A stretch of DNA of 64,000 nt, from positions 12,723 to 76,722 of the forward strand of contig DLNC01000019.1 in assembly GCA_002478265.1 (NCBI GenBank), read 5' to 3'. This DNA comes from Syntrophaceae bacterium UBA7520 (GTDB taxonomy: Bacteria; Desulfobacterota; Syntrophia; Syntrophales; Smithellaceae). Position numbers and translations under genes: made by a program. Below are positions 45,214 through 53,463 of the stretch, one piece after another. Within the stretch, counting starts at the first letter, position 1. Every line of letters starts with the position of its first letter. The notes under the pieces are model-generated. The model was not told the DNA's origin. It saw only the letters and a program-made list of their open reading frames with translations, and did no database searches.

Positions 45214-45840
45214 GTGAAGAAAAAAACAGCTCCGGCCAAAGAGCACAAGCCCAAAAGAGGCAAAGACCTTTTTCAGAAAAGGCAGGCGCAGATTATCAAC
45301 AAAGCCACGCGGCTTTTTCTGAAAAAAGGCTACGCGCAGACTTCCATGCGCGATATTTCCCGCGCTACGGGGATCGATATCAGTAATTTGTATTACTTCA
45401 TCAAAAACAAAGAGGAGATTCTCTTTCTTGTTTTTGACATGCTGCACAAGCCAGCGCTGGAGGTTTTTGAAAAACACGGCATCATGTACATGGATGATCC
45501 GGTGGAGCAGTTAAAAGCCGTGATTAACGGGCTGATTGCCTCCGGTTATAATTATGAAAGCGAGATTCTACTTTTGTATCGTGAATCAAACTCACTGCCC
45601 AAGCGCATGCTCAAAAGCATTCTGGAGAGGGAGAGCCTGGTGGTCACACGCCTTGAGGAAATTCTGAAAAAGGGCAAGGCGCGCGGAGTTTTTCAGTTTG
45701 ACGATGCCGCCTTCACGGCCAATATGATTGTTTACCAGTTGTCGCTCTACCCCCTGCGCAAATGGAACATGCGCAAGTATTCCAAGAAAGAACTGATCTC
45801 TCTGATGGAAAGACAAATCCTGAAGATGATCATGGCCTGA
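45214..45840 (+). CDS. TetR-family transcriptional regulator
   Basis: A 208-residue regulator starting with GTG. A Lys-rich N-terminus is followed by the TetR helix-turn-helix (ATRLFLKKGYAQTSMRDISR, IDISNLYYFIKNKEEIL) at about residues 28-73. The ligand domain resembles those of fatty-acid regulators. It follows the acyl-CoA synthetase gene and precedes the divergent nitronate monooxygenase/hydrolase pair, so acyl-CoA is a plausible ligand. The operators at 47116 and 47219 are candidate targets. Confidence 0.9.
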   Translation: MKKKTAPAKEHKPKRGKDLFQKRQAQIINKATRLFLKKGYAQTSMRDISRATGIDISNLYYFIKNKEEILFLVFDMLHKPALEVFEKHGIMYMDDPVEQLKAVINGLIASGYNYESEILLLYRESNSLPKRMLKSILERESLVVTRLEEILKKGKARGVFQFDDAAFTANMIVYQLSLYPLRKWNMRKYSKKELISLMERQILKMIMA

Positions 45841-45864
45841 CACACTGACTGATTTAAAATCAAT

Positions 45865-45896
45865 AAAAAAGCCGGAAAAAAATTTCCGGCTTTTTT
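45865..45896 (+). terminator. Bidirectional intrinsic terminator
   Basis: Perfect 14-bp stem (45865-45878 with 45883-45896), a 4-base A loop, and A/T runs on both sides. It serves both the TetR gene on the plus strand and the nitronate monooxygenase gene converging on the minus strand. Confidence 0.9.
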
Positions 45897-45938
45897 ATAT
45901 TCGTCGTTGCGCTTCAAAGCGCAACGGAAAGGGATTTT

Positions 45939-47051
45939 TTAGGCAAGATGTTTTTTCTGCACGCCGCGCAGAATTTCTTCCGCTTCTTTCACAATGCCCT
46001 GCACCATATCCGCCACTTTCGGCATATCATTGATGCGCTGTGCGCATTCACCGGCGGCCATCATGGCTTTTTCCCTGTTGCCGTCATAAACGGCCTTGAT
46101 GGACTCGATTTCGTAATTAATCAGCGACATATCCAGCGTGGAATAATCATCGGGCGTTCCCAGAAAAACACCGGGCGATTTCTTCAGCGTGTTGACCGCG
46201 TGCTCTTCGCTGCGTTTGTTTTTAACCCAGCGCGCGGGGCCGACAAAACCGCGCGCCACCAGCGTGCCGCGGTCGCCCGCTTCCACCACCGCCTCTTTCC
46301 AGATCTGATGAAAATCGCTTTCCTGCGTGGCGAGAAACCGCGTGCCCATCTGCGCGCCGTCGGCGCCCAGAACCAGGGCGGCCGCCAGCGTTTTGCCATC
46401 GCAGAACCCCCCCGCGCCGCAAACCAGAGTTTTTTCATCGGATACCGCTTCCACCACCGCGGGCAGCAGAATCATTGAATGCACCGGCTCCCACGAGGTA
46501 TGGAATCCGCCTTCATGCCCCGAGGCCACGATGACATCCACGCCCGCTTTTTTGCAGCGCTGCGCGCCTTTGACCGAAGGCACAACATGCATCCAGGTAA
46601 AGCCGGCGTTTTTGATTGCGTCACGCCAGGGAACCGGATCGCCCGCCGAGGTGAAGATTACCTTGAAATGTTTTTTCATGTCCGGATTTTCCTCGCGCAC
46701 GCGGATGGCCGTCTCAATGATGATTTTTGCCTGCGGCACCATTTCCGCTGCGACCATCACGTTAATGCCGAATATTCCGCCTTTGTCTTTGGTCAGGCGA
46801 TATGTGCGTTTCAGAACTTTCTCCATGGCGGTGGCCATATCGTCATCCGGATGCGCCTCGGCGGTTTTAATCCACGCGTCGTAGACAAAAGGCTGGCCTT
46901 CCTTATCGGCCAGGCCGCTGGTGGATAGAAGCCCCAGCGCGCCCGCGTTGGCCGCGGCCACGCCCAGGTTGTTGTTGGAAAACGGGCCCATGCCCGCTTG
47001 AATGATGGGATATTTGATGCCCACCATGTCACAGAGTCTTGACTTGATCAT
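45939..47051 (-). CDS. Nitronate monooxygenase family FMN enzyme
   Basis: A 370-residue FMN-dependent TIM barrel of the 2-nitropropane dioxygenase family. Motifs are GIKYPIIQAGMGPFSN, GINVMVA, VVPSVKGAQRCKKAGVDVIV, ASGHEGGFHT with the conserved active-site His, and FCDGKTLAAALVLGADGAQMGTRF. Related proteins oxidise nitronates or act in trans-2-enoyl or acyl-CoA metabolism; the true substrate is unknown. GGAG precedes the ATG. It is divergent from the hydrolase gene at 47258, with operators in between. Confidence 0.9.
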   Translation of the reverse strand: MIKSRLCDMVGIKYPIIQAGMGPFSNNNLGVAAANAGALGLLSTSGLADKEGQPFVYDAWIKTAEAHPDDDMATAMEKVLKRTYRLTKDKGGIFGINVMVAAEMVPQAKIIIETAIRVREENPDMKKHFKVIFTSAGDPVPWRDAIKNAGFTWMHVVPSVKGAQRCKKAGVDVIVASGHEGGFHTSWEPVHSMILLPAVVEAVSDEKTLVCGAGGFCDGKTLAAALVLGADGAQMGTRFLATQESDFHQIWKEAVVEAGDRGTLVARGFVGPARWVKNKRSEEHAVNTLKKSPGVFLGTPDDYSTLDMSLINYEIESIKAVYDGNREKAMMAAGECAQRINDMPKVADMVQGIVKEAEEILRGVQKKHLA

Positions 47052-47115
47052 AATGCTGTCTCCTTGAATTTATTATCGCTATAAATACACGGGAATTCGT
47101 CTTCCGCGTTTTTAT

Positions 47116-47129
47116 ACAACGTACGTTGT
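47116..47129. promoter_or_regulatory. Operator-like palindrome at the nitronate monooxygenase promoter
   Basis: Perfect palindrome ACAACGTACGTTGT. It lies directly downstream of a minus-strand promoter (TTGACA at 47161-47156, 17-base spacer, TTATTT at 47138-47133), so a bound repressor would block initiation. It matches the site at 47219-47232 in both half-sites. Confidence 0.7.
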
Positions 47130-47132
47130 AGC

Positions 47133-47161
47133 AAATAATGGATGTATCTCTCTTTTGTCAA
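47133..47161 (-). promoter_or_regulatory. Promoter of the nitronate monooxygenase gene
   Basis: Minus-strand TTGACA (47161-47156), 17-base spacer and TTATTT (47138-47133), followed by the palindromic operator. Confidence 0.6.
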
Positions 47162-47190
47162 GAAATATTTCCTCCTCCGGCAAATAATGC

Positions 47191-47219
47191 TTGACAGAAG
47201 ATGTCCTGCTTAATAATTA
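47191..47219 (+). promoter_or_regulatory. Promoter of the alpha/beta hydrolase operon
   Basis: TTGACA at 47191-47196, 17-base spacer and TAATTA at 47214-47219. The operator at 47219-47232 overlaps its last base and the expected start point. Confidence 0.65.
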
Positions 47220-47232
47220 CAACACATGTTGT
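47219..47232. promoter_or_regulatory. Operator-like inverted repeat at the hydrolase promoter
   Basis: ACAAC-ACAT-GTTGT, the same half-sites and spacing as at 47116-47129. The two sites are 103 bases apart, one on each divergent promoter, as expected for a TetR-type repressor. Confidence 0.7.
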
Positions 47233-47257
47233 AAACACTTTTGGGGGAATAATTATC

Positions 47258-48127
47258 ATGGCCATGAAAACAGGCAAAGTCACCGTAAACAGAGGAACTT
47301 TTAACGTGCGCGACCGCGGCAACAAAGACGGGTTTCCCCTGGTCATGCTGCACGGCTGGCCGGAAAGCTCTTATTGCTGGGAAACAATCGAACCGTATAT
47401 TGATAAATCTCTGCGTATCATCGCGCCGGACCTGCGGGGGTTGGGCGAAAGCGAACGCACACTGGATGTCAAAGCATACCAGAAACTCGAGCTGGCCAAA
47501 GACATGATTGAAGTCATCGACGCGCTCGGCATCAAAGATTTTTTCCTGGTCGGCCACGACTGGGGCGGCATCGTCGCGCAGGAACTGACGCTCATTATCC
47601 ATGAGCGCGTGAAAAAACTCGCGCTCATGAACATTCCGGTCATTACCAACGCCAAGGGCGAAAAAGACGCGCAGCGTGCGCTGGCCGCGATGCGTTTTAT
47701 GCCCATGTGGTATCAATATTTTCAGCAGCAGCCAGGCCTGGCCGAGGGCATGATTAAAGGCAACGAGGATGTCTGGGTTCGCTATTTCTTCGGCAGAAAA
47801 GGCAAAGACGGCACAATTCCCGGTGAGGCCATCGCCGAATACGTGCGCTGCTATAGAATCGAAAACACGCCGGCCACGGCGGCCTATTATTATCGCGCCA
47901 TGCGCCTGGACGCGCCGCACTGGGCGGAACTGGCGGGAAAAAAATTCACCATGCCCGCTCTCTATATTTACGGCGAGGAAGAAATCGTCATCGTCAAGGA
48001 AAATTTAAATCACCTGGAAGATTGCTTTGATTCCATTAAAATCGAAAGACTCAAGGCGGGGCATTTTATTCAGGAAGAAAAGCCGCGCGAAGTGGCGGCC
48101 TTATTAAACGAATTTTTCCGCGGCTAA
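47258..48127 (+). CDS. Alpha/beta hydrolase, epoxide hydrolase/haloalkane dehalogenase-like
   Basis: A 289-residue alpha/beta hydrolase. HGWPESSYCW (HGxP oxyanion motif), the nucleophile Asp101 in VGHDWGG (not Ser, hence epoxide hydrolase or dehalogenase type), and the catalytic His in KAGHFIQEE are visible. The start at 47258 has GGGGGA about 9 bases upstream; the frame runs 19 codons further, but those cross the promoter and operator. It is probably repressed through the operator at 47219. DUF1330 follows after 37 bases. Confidence 0.9.
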   Translation: MAMKTGKVTVNRGTFNVRDRGNKDGFPLVMLHGWPESSYCWETIEPYIDKSLRIIAPDLRGLGESERTLDVKAYQKLELAKDMIEVIDALGIKDFFLVGHDWGGIVAQELTLIIHERVKKLALMNIPVITNAKGEKDAQRALAAMRFMPMWYQYFQQQPGLAEGMIKGNEDVWVRYFFGRKGKDGTIPGEAIAEYVRCYRIENTPATAAYYYRAMRLDAPHWAELAGKKFTMPALYIYGEEEIVIVKENLNHLEDCFDSIKIERLKAGHFIQEEKPREVAALLNEFFRG

Positions 48128-48164
48128 TAAGCGCGATAACAACAAGGTTTGAGGAGAGTAAAAT

Positions 48165-48548
48165 ATGTCCGGCATCAAAAACAACGAGGATCAATTTAAA
48201 GCATTGGCGCATAACCCCAGCGAAGAACCATTTGTCATGCTCAACCTATTAAAGTTCAAAAAAGACGGCGGACGCGAAGCGTATTTCCAATACATCAAGG
48301 AATCGGGACGTTTCGTCGAAGGCGTCGGCGCCAAGGTGCTGTATTTCGGCATCCCGAAAGAACTGTTGCAGGGCGCGGAAGACTGGGATCTTCTGATGCT
48401 TGTGCAATACCCTTCGCGCAAGGCTTTCTTAAAGATGGCGAACAACCCTGATTATATCAAAGTGCATGATGAATACCGCAAGGATGCTCTGGAACGCGCG
48501 GTGCTCTATGCCACAGACCCGGCAAAATTCAAGGCGATTCTTTCTTAA
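48165..48548 (+). CDS. DUF1330-family protein
   Basis: A 127-residue small ferredoxin-like (dimeric alpha-beta barrel) protein. EPFVMLNLLKFKKDGG, AYFQYIKESGRF and the Tyr-rich middle fit DUF1330. DWDLLMLVQYPSRKAFLKMANNPDY is the most typical stretch. Its role is unknown. GAGGAG precedes the ATG. It is co-transcribed with the alpha/beta hydrolase and so probably belongs to the same catabolic response. Confidence 0.88.
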   Translation: MSGIKNNEDQFKALAHNPSEEPFVMLNLLKFKKDGGREAYFQYIKESGRFVEGVGAKVLYFGIPKELLQGAEDWDLLMLVQYPSRKAFLKMANNPDYIKVHDEYRKDALERAVLYATDPAKFKAILS

Positions 48549-48687
48549 TCGCGATACGCGACATCAGCATATCTTGAATAATTATGATCTCTGTTGTAGC
48601 GTAAATACATCAGAAAGATTTAAATAGCAGTTGCTTGTAAACGCGGGCCGCAATATTTTCCGCGCATCGCCGAAAGAGAAAACAAAT

Positions 48688-49458
48688 ATGGGCTTTCTCC
48701 AGACAATCCGAAAAAAGACCTTTCATTTGCGATATTCGGTTATGCATTCACGAAAGCTCCCTTTCATTATTTTAAAGCCCTTTTATTTGATCGCCCGCTT
48801 TTTTATACTGGGTTTCCCCGGCATGCAATACAACATTTTCACGCGCATGAAATACAAAAAGCATCTGCACCAATGGAGTAATTACACCTGCGAAGACCGT
48901 TATCCTGAATTGTTTGCCATCTGTAAAGAATTTTTCAAAGACAGGGAGAATGTCAAAATATTATCTTTCGGATGTTCCACCGGAGAAGAAGTTTACAGCA
49001 TTCATTCTTACCTTCCAAAAGCCGCAATCATCGGCGCCGATATCAATCCTTATAATCTAAGGCAATGCAAAAAAAAGAAGCCCCCGAAAAATGTTGGTTT
49101 TATGCATACTTTTTCGGAAGAATACCGGCAAAGCAAAGATTTTGACGCCATCTTCTGCCTGGTGGTGCTTCTCAACGTTAAAAACAGAAAAGCGAATGTC
49201 GCTACTGAATTCACCTTCCAGCAGTTTGAAAAACAGCTCTCCGAACTGGATGAAAAACTCAAGACAGGAGGGCTGTTGTTTATCGACAGAACCGATTTTG
49301 ATTTTATGCACACTTCTATTTCCGACAGATATTCCCCTCTGGATACAAAAGGCAACAGAACAGTAACGGAAAGGCCTTTGTTTGACGCAAACAACACAAA
49401 AATTTCCGATAAACAAGATTCTTACAGGGTTTTTTTGAAAAGGGAATACAGCGCTTGA
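48688..49458 (+). CDS. SAM-dependent methyltransferase, CheR-like
   Basis: A 256-residue protein. The N-terminal 70 residues are basic and hydrophobic, then a methyltransferase core with motif I ILSFGCSTGEEVYSIHSYLP and IIGADINPYNLRQC, as in CheR-type enzymes. FDAIFCLVVLLNV is the acidic post motif. The substrate is not known. The ATG at 48688 is preferred; 19 codons upstream have no good ribosome site. It lies at the left border of the decayed accessory region. Confidence 0.8.
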   Translation: MGFLQTIRKKTFHLRYSVMHSRKLPFIILKPFYLIARFFILGFPGMQYNIFTRMKYKKHLHQWSNYTCEDRYPELFAICKEFFKDRENVKILSFGCSTGEEVYSIHSYLPKAAIIGADINPYNLRQCKKKKPPKNVGFMHTFSEEYRQSKDFDAIFCLVVLLNVKNRKANVATEFTFQQFEKQLSELDEKLKTGGLLFIDRTDFDFMHTSISDRYSPLDTKGNRTVTERPLFDANNTKISDKQDSYRVFLKREYSA

Positions 49459-49532
49459 TTCACGAATAACCACACCAAAAATTATTCCCATAATTCCGTT
49501 GACATACAAAACCGGTTTCCCTATACTTTTTT

Positions 49533-49615
49533 ACATCGACAACCAAATCGACAAACTGGTTTACAAGCTATACGATTTAACCCCCGAAGAAATCGCCATC
49601 GTGGAAAGACAATGA
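49533..49615 (+). pseudogene. C-terminal remnant of a restriction-modification methylase-type gene (copy A)
   Basis: An open stretch ending IDNQIDKLVYKLYDLTPEEI then AIVERQ and a stop. The IDxLVYxLYxLTxEEI pattern is the C-terminus I know from Eco57I/type IIG-like RM proteins and DNA methyltransferases. No start or catalytic part is present. A second, similar copy lies at 52089-52170, on the other side of the DUF488-AbiE genes. Confidence 0.65.
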
Positions 49616-49625
49616 AAAATACCGA

Positions 49626-49669
49626 ATTCCCCGGTCAACCGGCATGCGCCGGTCTGTGAGCCGGGGAAT
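49626..49669. repeat. REP-like palindrome
   Basis: Arms ATTCCCCGG and CCGGGGAAT (49626-49634 and 49661-49669), with a nested ACCGG/CCGGT hairpin inside. It is a short GC-rich intergenic palindrome directly after the RM-gene remnant, of the kind that recurs through genomes. Confidence 0.65.
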
Positions 49670-49720
49670 GACAATCGGCGCAATCGCTATCGTGGAGAAA
49701 AACAATTAAGGTCAATCAAA

Positions 49721-50110
49721 ATGCTGAAAACAAAATCTGTAGCATCGCCGATTGATAAAGAAAAGGACGGGCTGCGCATTCTTGTAACGTGCTTTCGCGG
49801 CAGGGGTTTGCCGTCTTCACGTTACTATGTCTGGATGTCTTCTTTGGGGCCAAGCGAAAAGCTTTTAAGTAAAATGCAGAAAGGTAAAATTAATTGGCAG
49901 CAATTTGCAGTCAAAAAAGAGATTTTCGAAAGCCGCGAATTTGACAAAAGCAACGAGACGATAAAGAATCATGGACAAAAATTCTCACTGCGTCTATTAA
50001 AGCACATGGCAAAGAGGGATAATGTCACGCTGATGTGCCATTGCGCGGAAGACCAAAAACAATGTCATCGGCATATACTTAAGGCAGTTATTGAAAGCAA
50101 AAAGATTTAA
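49721..50110 (+). CDS. DUF488-family protein
   Basis: A 129-residue protein. RGLPSSRYYVWMSSLGPSEKLL, the conserved INWQQF, and the C-terminal VTLMCHCAEDQKQCHRHILK are diagnostic of DUF488. Function is unknown; members often sit near defence or mobile genes. The ATG at 49721 has AAGG further upstream. It lies between the RM-gene remnants, next to AbiE. Confidence 0.85.
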   Translation: MLKTKSVASPIDKEKDGLRILVTCFRGRGLPSSRYYVWMSSLGPSEKLLSKMQKGKINWQQFAVKKEIFESREFDKSNETIKNHGQKFSLRLLKHMAKRDNVTLMCHCAEDQKQCHRHILKAVIESKKI

Positions 50111-50290
50111 GAAAAGCCATATTTCTATACGCTTATCCGGCCGGATCTTATAAAACCGCCAAAAAAAACATGGCTTTCCTGTCTATTAGATAACCTGCAC
50201 AGCGATATCGCTTTCTCCGGTTTTTTAGTTTAAAAATATTAATATTAGATGACTAAAACTATATAAACAACCATATATTTAAACCAATTA

Positions 50291-50319
50291 TTGACATTAG
50301 TTTAAATTTATTGTTAAAT
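50291..50319 (+). promoter_or_regulatory. Promoter of abiEi-abiEii, probably leaderless
   Basis: TTGACA at 50291-50296, 17-base spacer and TTAAAT at 50314-50319. The ATG of abiEi at 50327 is only 7 bases after the -10 box and has no Shine-Dalgarno site, so the transcript is probably leaderless. TTTAGTTTAAA at 50224-50234, ACTAAAACT and TTAGTTTAAAT near the -35 are repeated motifs that may be AbiEi binding sites. Confidence 0.6.
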
Positions 50320-50326
50320 AACGACT

Positions 50327-51106
50327 ATGAGTGCGGAAACTAAAACAAAAATAAACCGTCTTATAAACCAGTGGACCGCCGGTACTCCCAGCACTACGTC
50401 TTATCTGGACGCAACTGGTTTCAGCGGGGATTTACTTGTCAAATATAAGAATAGCGGTTGGCTGGAATCATTCGGCCGCGGCGCTTATATCCGCGCGGGG
50501 GATAAAGTGGATTGGCCGGGCGCTCTCTATACACTTCAGGCGCAACTTTCTCTTCCTGTTCATGCAGGAGGGAAAACAGCTCTTCAACTGAAAGGATATG
50601 CTCATTATCTGCCTGCGCGGCAAAATGAGGTTTTTCTGTATGGCCCCCACGGGCTGATATTGCCGTCTTGGTTTAAGGGTGAGCGCTTTGGCGTGAAATT
50701 TGTTTTGACGCGGACAAATTTATTCCCCGCGGATTTTACCGAAGGCTTTACAGCTTTCAAAGAACATGGTTTTTCGGTCAGGATAGCCGCTCCGGAAAGA
50801 GCGGCTATGGAGATGCTTCACCTTGTTCCCCAAAAAGTCGGATTCGACGAAGCACAGTTGCTTATAGAAAATCTTGCCGCCCTGCACGGTGATGTTGTTC
50901 AGCGTCTTCTTGTCGCCTGCCGGTCGGTTAAAGTAAAAAGGCTGTTTCTCTATATGGCGGAGCAGAAAGAGCATCCCTGGTTATCAAAGCTGGATTTATC
51001 ACGAATCAATCTGGGAAAAGGCAAAAGGATGGTTGTCCCACATGGCAAATTGGACGCGAAATATTTGATAACCGTTCCCAAAACATACGAAGGAACACCG
51101 CCATGA
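50327..51106 (+). CDS. AbiEi-type antitoxin / transcriptional repressor
   Basis: A 259-residue antitoxin of the type IV AbiE system. The N-terminal winged helix (about residues 1-60, TSYLDATGFSGDLLVKYKNSGWLESFGRGAYI) and the AbiEi C-terminal part (LKGYAHYLP, APERAAMEMLHLVP) are recognisable. Such proteins repress their own operon and counteract the toxin without binding it. The stop overlaps the toxin start by 4 bases (ATGA). It lies in an island bounded by RM-gene tails. Confidence 0.88.
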   Translation: MSAETKTKINRLINQWTAGTPSTTSYLDATGFSGDLLVKYKNSGWLESFGRGAYIRAGDKVDWPGALYTLQAQLSLPVHAGGKTALQLKGYAHYLPARQNEVFLYGPHGLILPSWFKGERFGVKFVLTRTNLFPADFTEGFTAFKEHGFSVRIAAPERAAMEMLHLVPQKVGFDEAQLLIENLAALHGDVVQRLLVACRSVKVKRLFLYMAEQKEHPWLSKLDLSRINLGKGKRMVVPHGKLDAKYLITVPKTYEGTPP

Positions 51107-52020
51107 TTAATGATCTTTATTTCAAACAGGCCGAATTGCTGCTGCGGATACTGCCCATCATTGACAGGGAATCCGTCTTTGCCCTGAAAGGCGGGACAGC
51201 AATCAATTTTTTTGTACGGGATTTGCCCCGTATCTCCATAGATATTGACCTTGCCTATCTTCCCGTTGACGAAAGGGATGATTCCTTGCGGAAAATAAGC
51301 TCCGCGCTTACCAGGATTGCCGGGAAAATCACAAGGATGATTCCAAAAACTAAAGTGATACCCCGGAAAGCCAAGGAGTCTGATTTATTGAGCGGATTGT
51401 TTGTTGAAGGACATAACGCCATAGTCAAGATCGAGCCTAATTTGGTTATCCGCGGTTTTGTCTATCCCCCGGAGAGAAGAGTTATCTCTGCAAAAGCCAT
51501 AGAACTTTTTGATACATCCGTGGAATGCCGGATTTTGTCGGAAAGCGAGCTTTATGCCGGTAAAATTTGCGCGGCACTGGATCGCCAACATCCGCGCGAT
51601 CTTTTTGATATACTAATGCTGCTTAAACATGGAGGCTTTAATACTGCAGCGCGCAAGGCGTTTGTGGTTTATCTAATCAGCCATGCCAGGCCGATGGTTG
51701 AACTTCTCAATCCCGGATTTACGGATATCCGGCCTGTATTTGAAACAGAATTTAACGGCATGACGTTGATTGAAGTCAATTGTGAAGACCTGGAAAAGGC
51801 CAGAGAAGAACTGATTGCCATGATTGCGGAAAGCCTAACAATAGAGGAAAAGCAATTCATCCTTAGTATCAAAGAGGGTAATCCCCGCTGGGAATTGCTC
51901 GGAATTGAAGGTATTGAAAACTTGCCTGCTGTCAAATGGAAGCTTTTAAATATCGCTCGCATGAGCCCCGCCAAACACAAAAAGGCGGTTCAGAAATTGA
52001 GGGATTATCTGAAGATATAA
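51103..52020 (+). CDS. AbiEii-type nucleotidyltransferase toxin
   Basis: A 305-residue toxin of the nucleotidyltransferase superfamily. The motifs ALKGGTAINFF (GGT, residues 30-32) and the metal-binding DIDLAY (about residues 47-52) are intact, as is the C-terminal ELYAGKICAALDRQHPRDLFDI. Relatives add nucleotides to tRNA or other targets and arrest growth, giving phage abortive infection. It is coupled to the antitoxin gene. All catalytic residues seen are kept, so the pair looks functional. Confidence 0.9.
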   Translation: MINDLYFKQAELLLRILPIIDRESVFALKGGTAINFFVRDLPRISIDIDLAYLPVDERDDSLRKISSALTRIAGKITRMIPKTKVIPRKAKESDLLSGLFVEGHNAIVKIEPNLVIRGFVYPPERRVISAKAIELFDTSVECRILSESELYAGKICAALDRQHPRDLFDILMLLKHGGFNTAARKAFVVYLISHARPMVELLNPGFTDIRPVFETEFNGMTLIEVNCEDLEKAREELIAMIAESLTIEEKQFILSIKEGNPRWELLGIEGIENLPAVKWKLLNIARMSPAKHKKAVQKLRDYLKI

Positions 52021-52088
52021 TTTCGTTTTAGCGGAGGCATCTAATTAACGAAATATTAATTACCTCTCAAAGCACGGTAGATGTTTGT

Positions 52089-52170
52089 GACCAAATCGAC
52101 AAACTGGTTTACGAATTATACGATTTAAACTCCTAAAAAAATCGCCATCACGGAGGGGCAAAAATAATCA
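52089..52170 (+). pseudogene. C-terminal remnant of a restriction-modification methylase-type gene (copy B)
   Basis: DNA encoding DQIDKLVYELYDLN, then a stop one codon later; a shift would give PKKIAITEG, matching PEEIAIVE of copy A at 49533-49615. The two DNA copies align over about 75 bases with most positions the same. They bracket the DUF488-AbiE genes in direct orientation. Confidence 0.6.
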
Positions 52171-52199
52171 AGTTCACGACGCGGATTTGCAGTTAATTT

Positions 52200-53336
52200 A
52201 TGAAAAGAAATATTTTTTGTCTGTTTTTGCTTAGTTTATCTTTCTTGTTCATCACCTGTGCCGGAAGCGATCATTCAACTGCGACTGATACCGGCTGGGT
52301 GATCGGCAATGTAACGGATGAGGACACGGGTATATCCACGGTTAAAATTCTGAAAACAAGCAACGGCGGCGCAACATGGGTATTGCAAACCCTTCCTGTT
52401 GAATGCGACGATTTTATGGCAACGACATCAGCGCCGTCAACGATCAGGTGGCGTGGGCAGCCATTGCCGATTCGCACACCGACACGGAAGGCGGTATTCT
52501 ACACACAGCCGACGGCGGCGGAATCTGGACGATCCAGAGCCTTCCTTCCGGAATGAACAGCAGACATATTAAAGGCATCAAGGGGGTGAGTTCCTCTGAA
52601 GCCTGGGCAGTGAGCCTTGGCAGTGAGCCTTGGCGGCGATGTGTTGCACACGACGGACGCGGGCATCACCTGGCGGATTGTGCCGGTGTGTGACGCGGAA
52701 GATAATGTTATCATTATGACTCAAATCAACCGTATGGACGTAACCGGTCAGGATATCTGGATTGTCGATGTGGCGGCGGGACACCTTGGTGTAATCCATT
52801 CAGCCGACGCGGGCGCGACCTGGCGGCGCGAAGAACTGCCGGATGTTCCCGGAACTGGTAACGGGCCACTGGTTATCTCGGCGTTCGATTCGCTTACGGC
52901 CTGGACGGCAATTAATTCTGAAGGTTATCTCTGGTGGACATCCAACGGCGGCCAGACGTGGAACAAATCCAACGATTCCCTTACCGGCACGGCGGATTAC
53001 GACGATATTAACGCCTCCAGCGCTGATATTGTTTGGATCGCCTGTAATGGCGGAGGATCGAATGGCGGCTTTACATCACGCGTGAGAGTCACAGACGGAA
53101 ATTTTAACGCCAACACGACTAATCATCCCACCTATATGATGGAAGGCATATCGCCCATGACGAACGACAAAGCCTGGGCGGTCGGTTTTAAAATGTCTTT
53201 TGTCAATCCGGAATTACCCATGGGCGCGATTTACTTCACACAGGATGGAGGTCTTAACTGGCAATCGCAGAAGATCCCGGACAATGCCCGCGATGTGGCG
53301 CTCTGGAAAGTGTCTTTTGTGGGAGCAAGACGTTAG
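52200..53336 (+). pseudogene. Frameshifted YCF48/BNR-repeat lipoprotein gene
   Basis: Once a secreted beta-propeller protein of the photosystem II stability (YCF48) type. The N-terminus is a signal peptide with Cys20 (ITCAGS), probably a lipoprotein. Repeats read SNGGATW, TADGGGIWTIQSLP, TTDAGITWR, SADAGATWR, TSNGGQTWN and TQDGGLNWQS. The frame is broken twice: near 52405-52425 (change to the -1 frame) and at 52606-52631, where a 13-base unit GGCAGTGAGCCTT is tandemly duplicated and shifts the frame again. With both repaired, a protein of about 375 residues results. Confidence 0.8.
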
Positions 53337-53463
53337 TTAGATATTACAAAGAGAGATGCGCGTCCAGAAAACGCGCCGGACAAAAAATGATAATATAATT
53401 GTCCGTACAGTTTAAAATAAAAAAGTGGCACGGCCATCAGGCGCGCCTCTTTGGTAAAATTAT

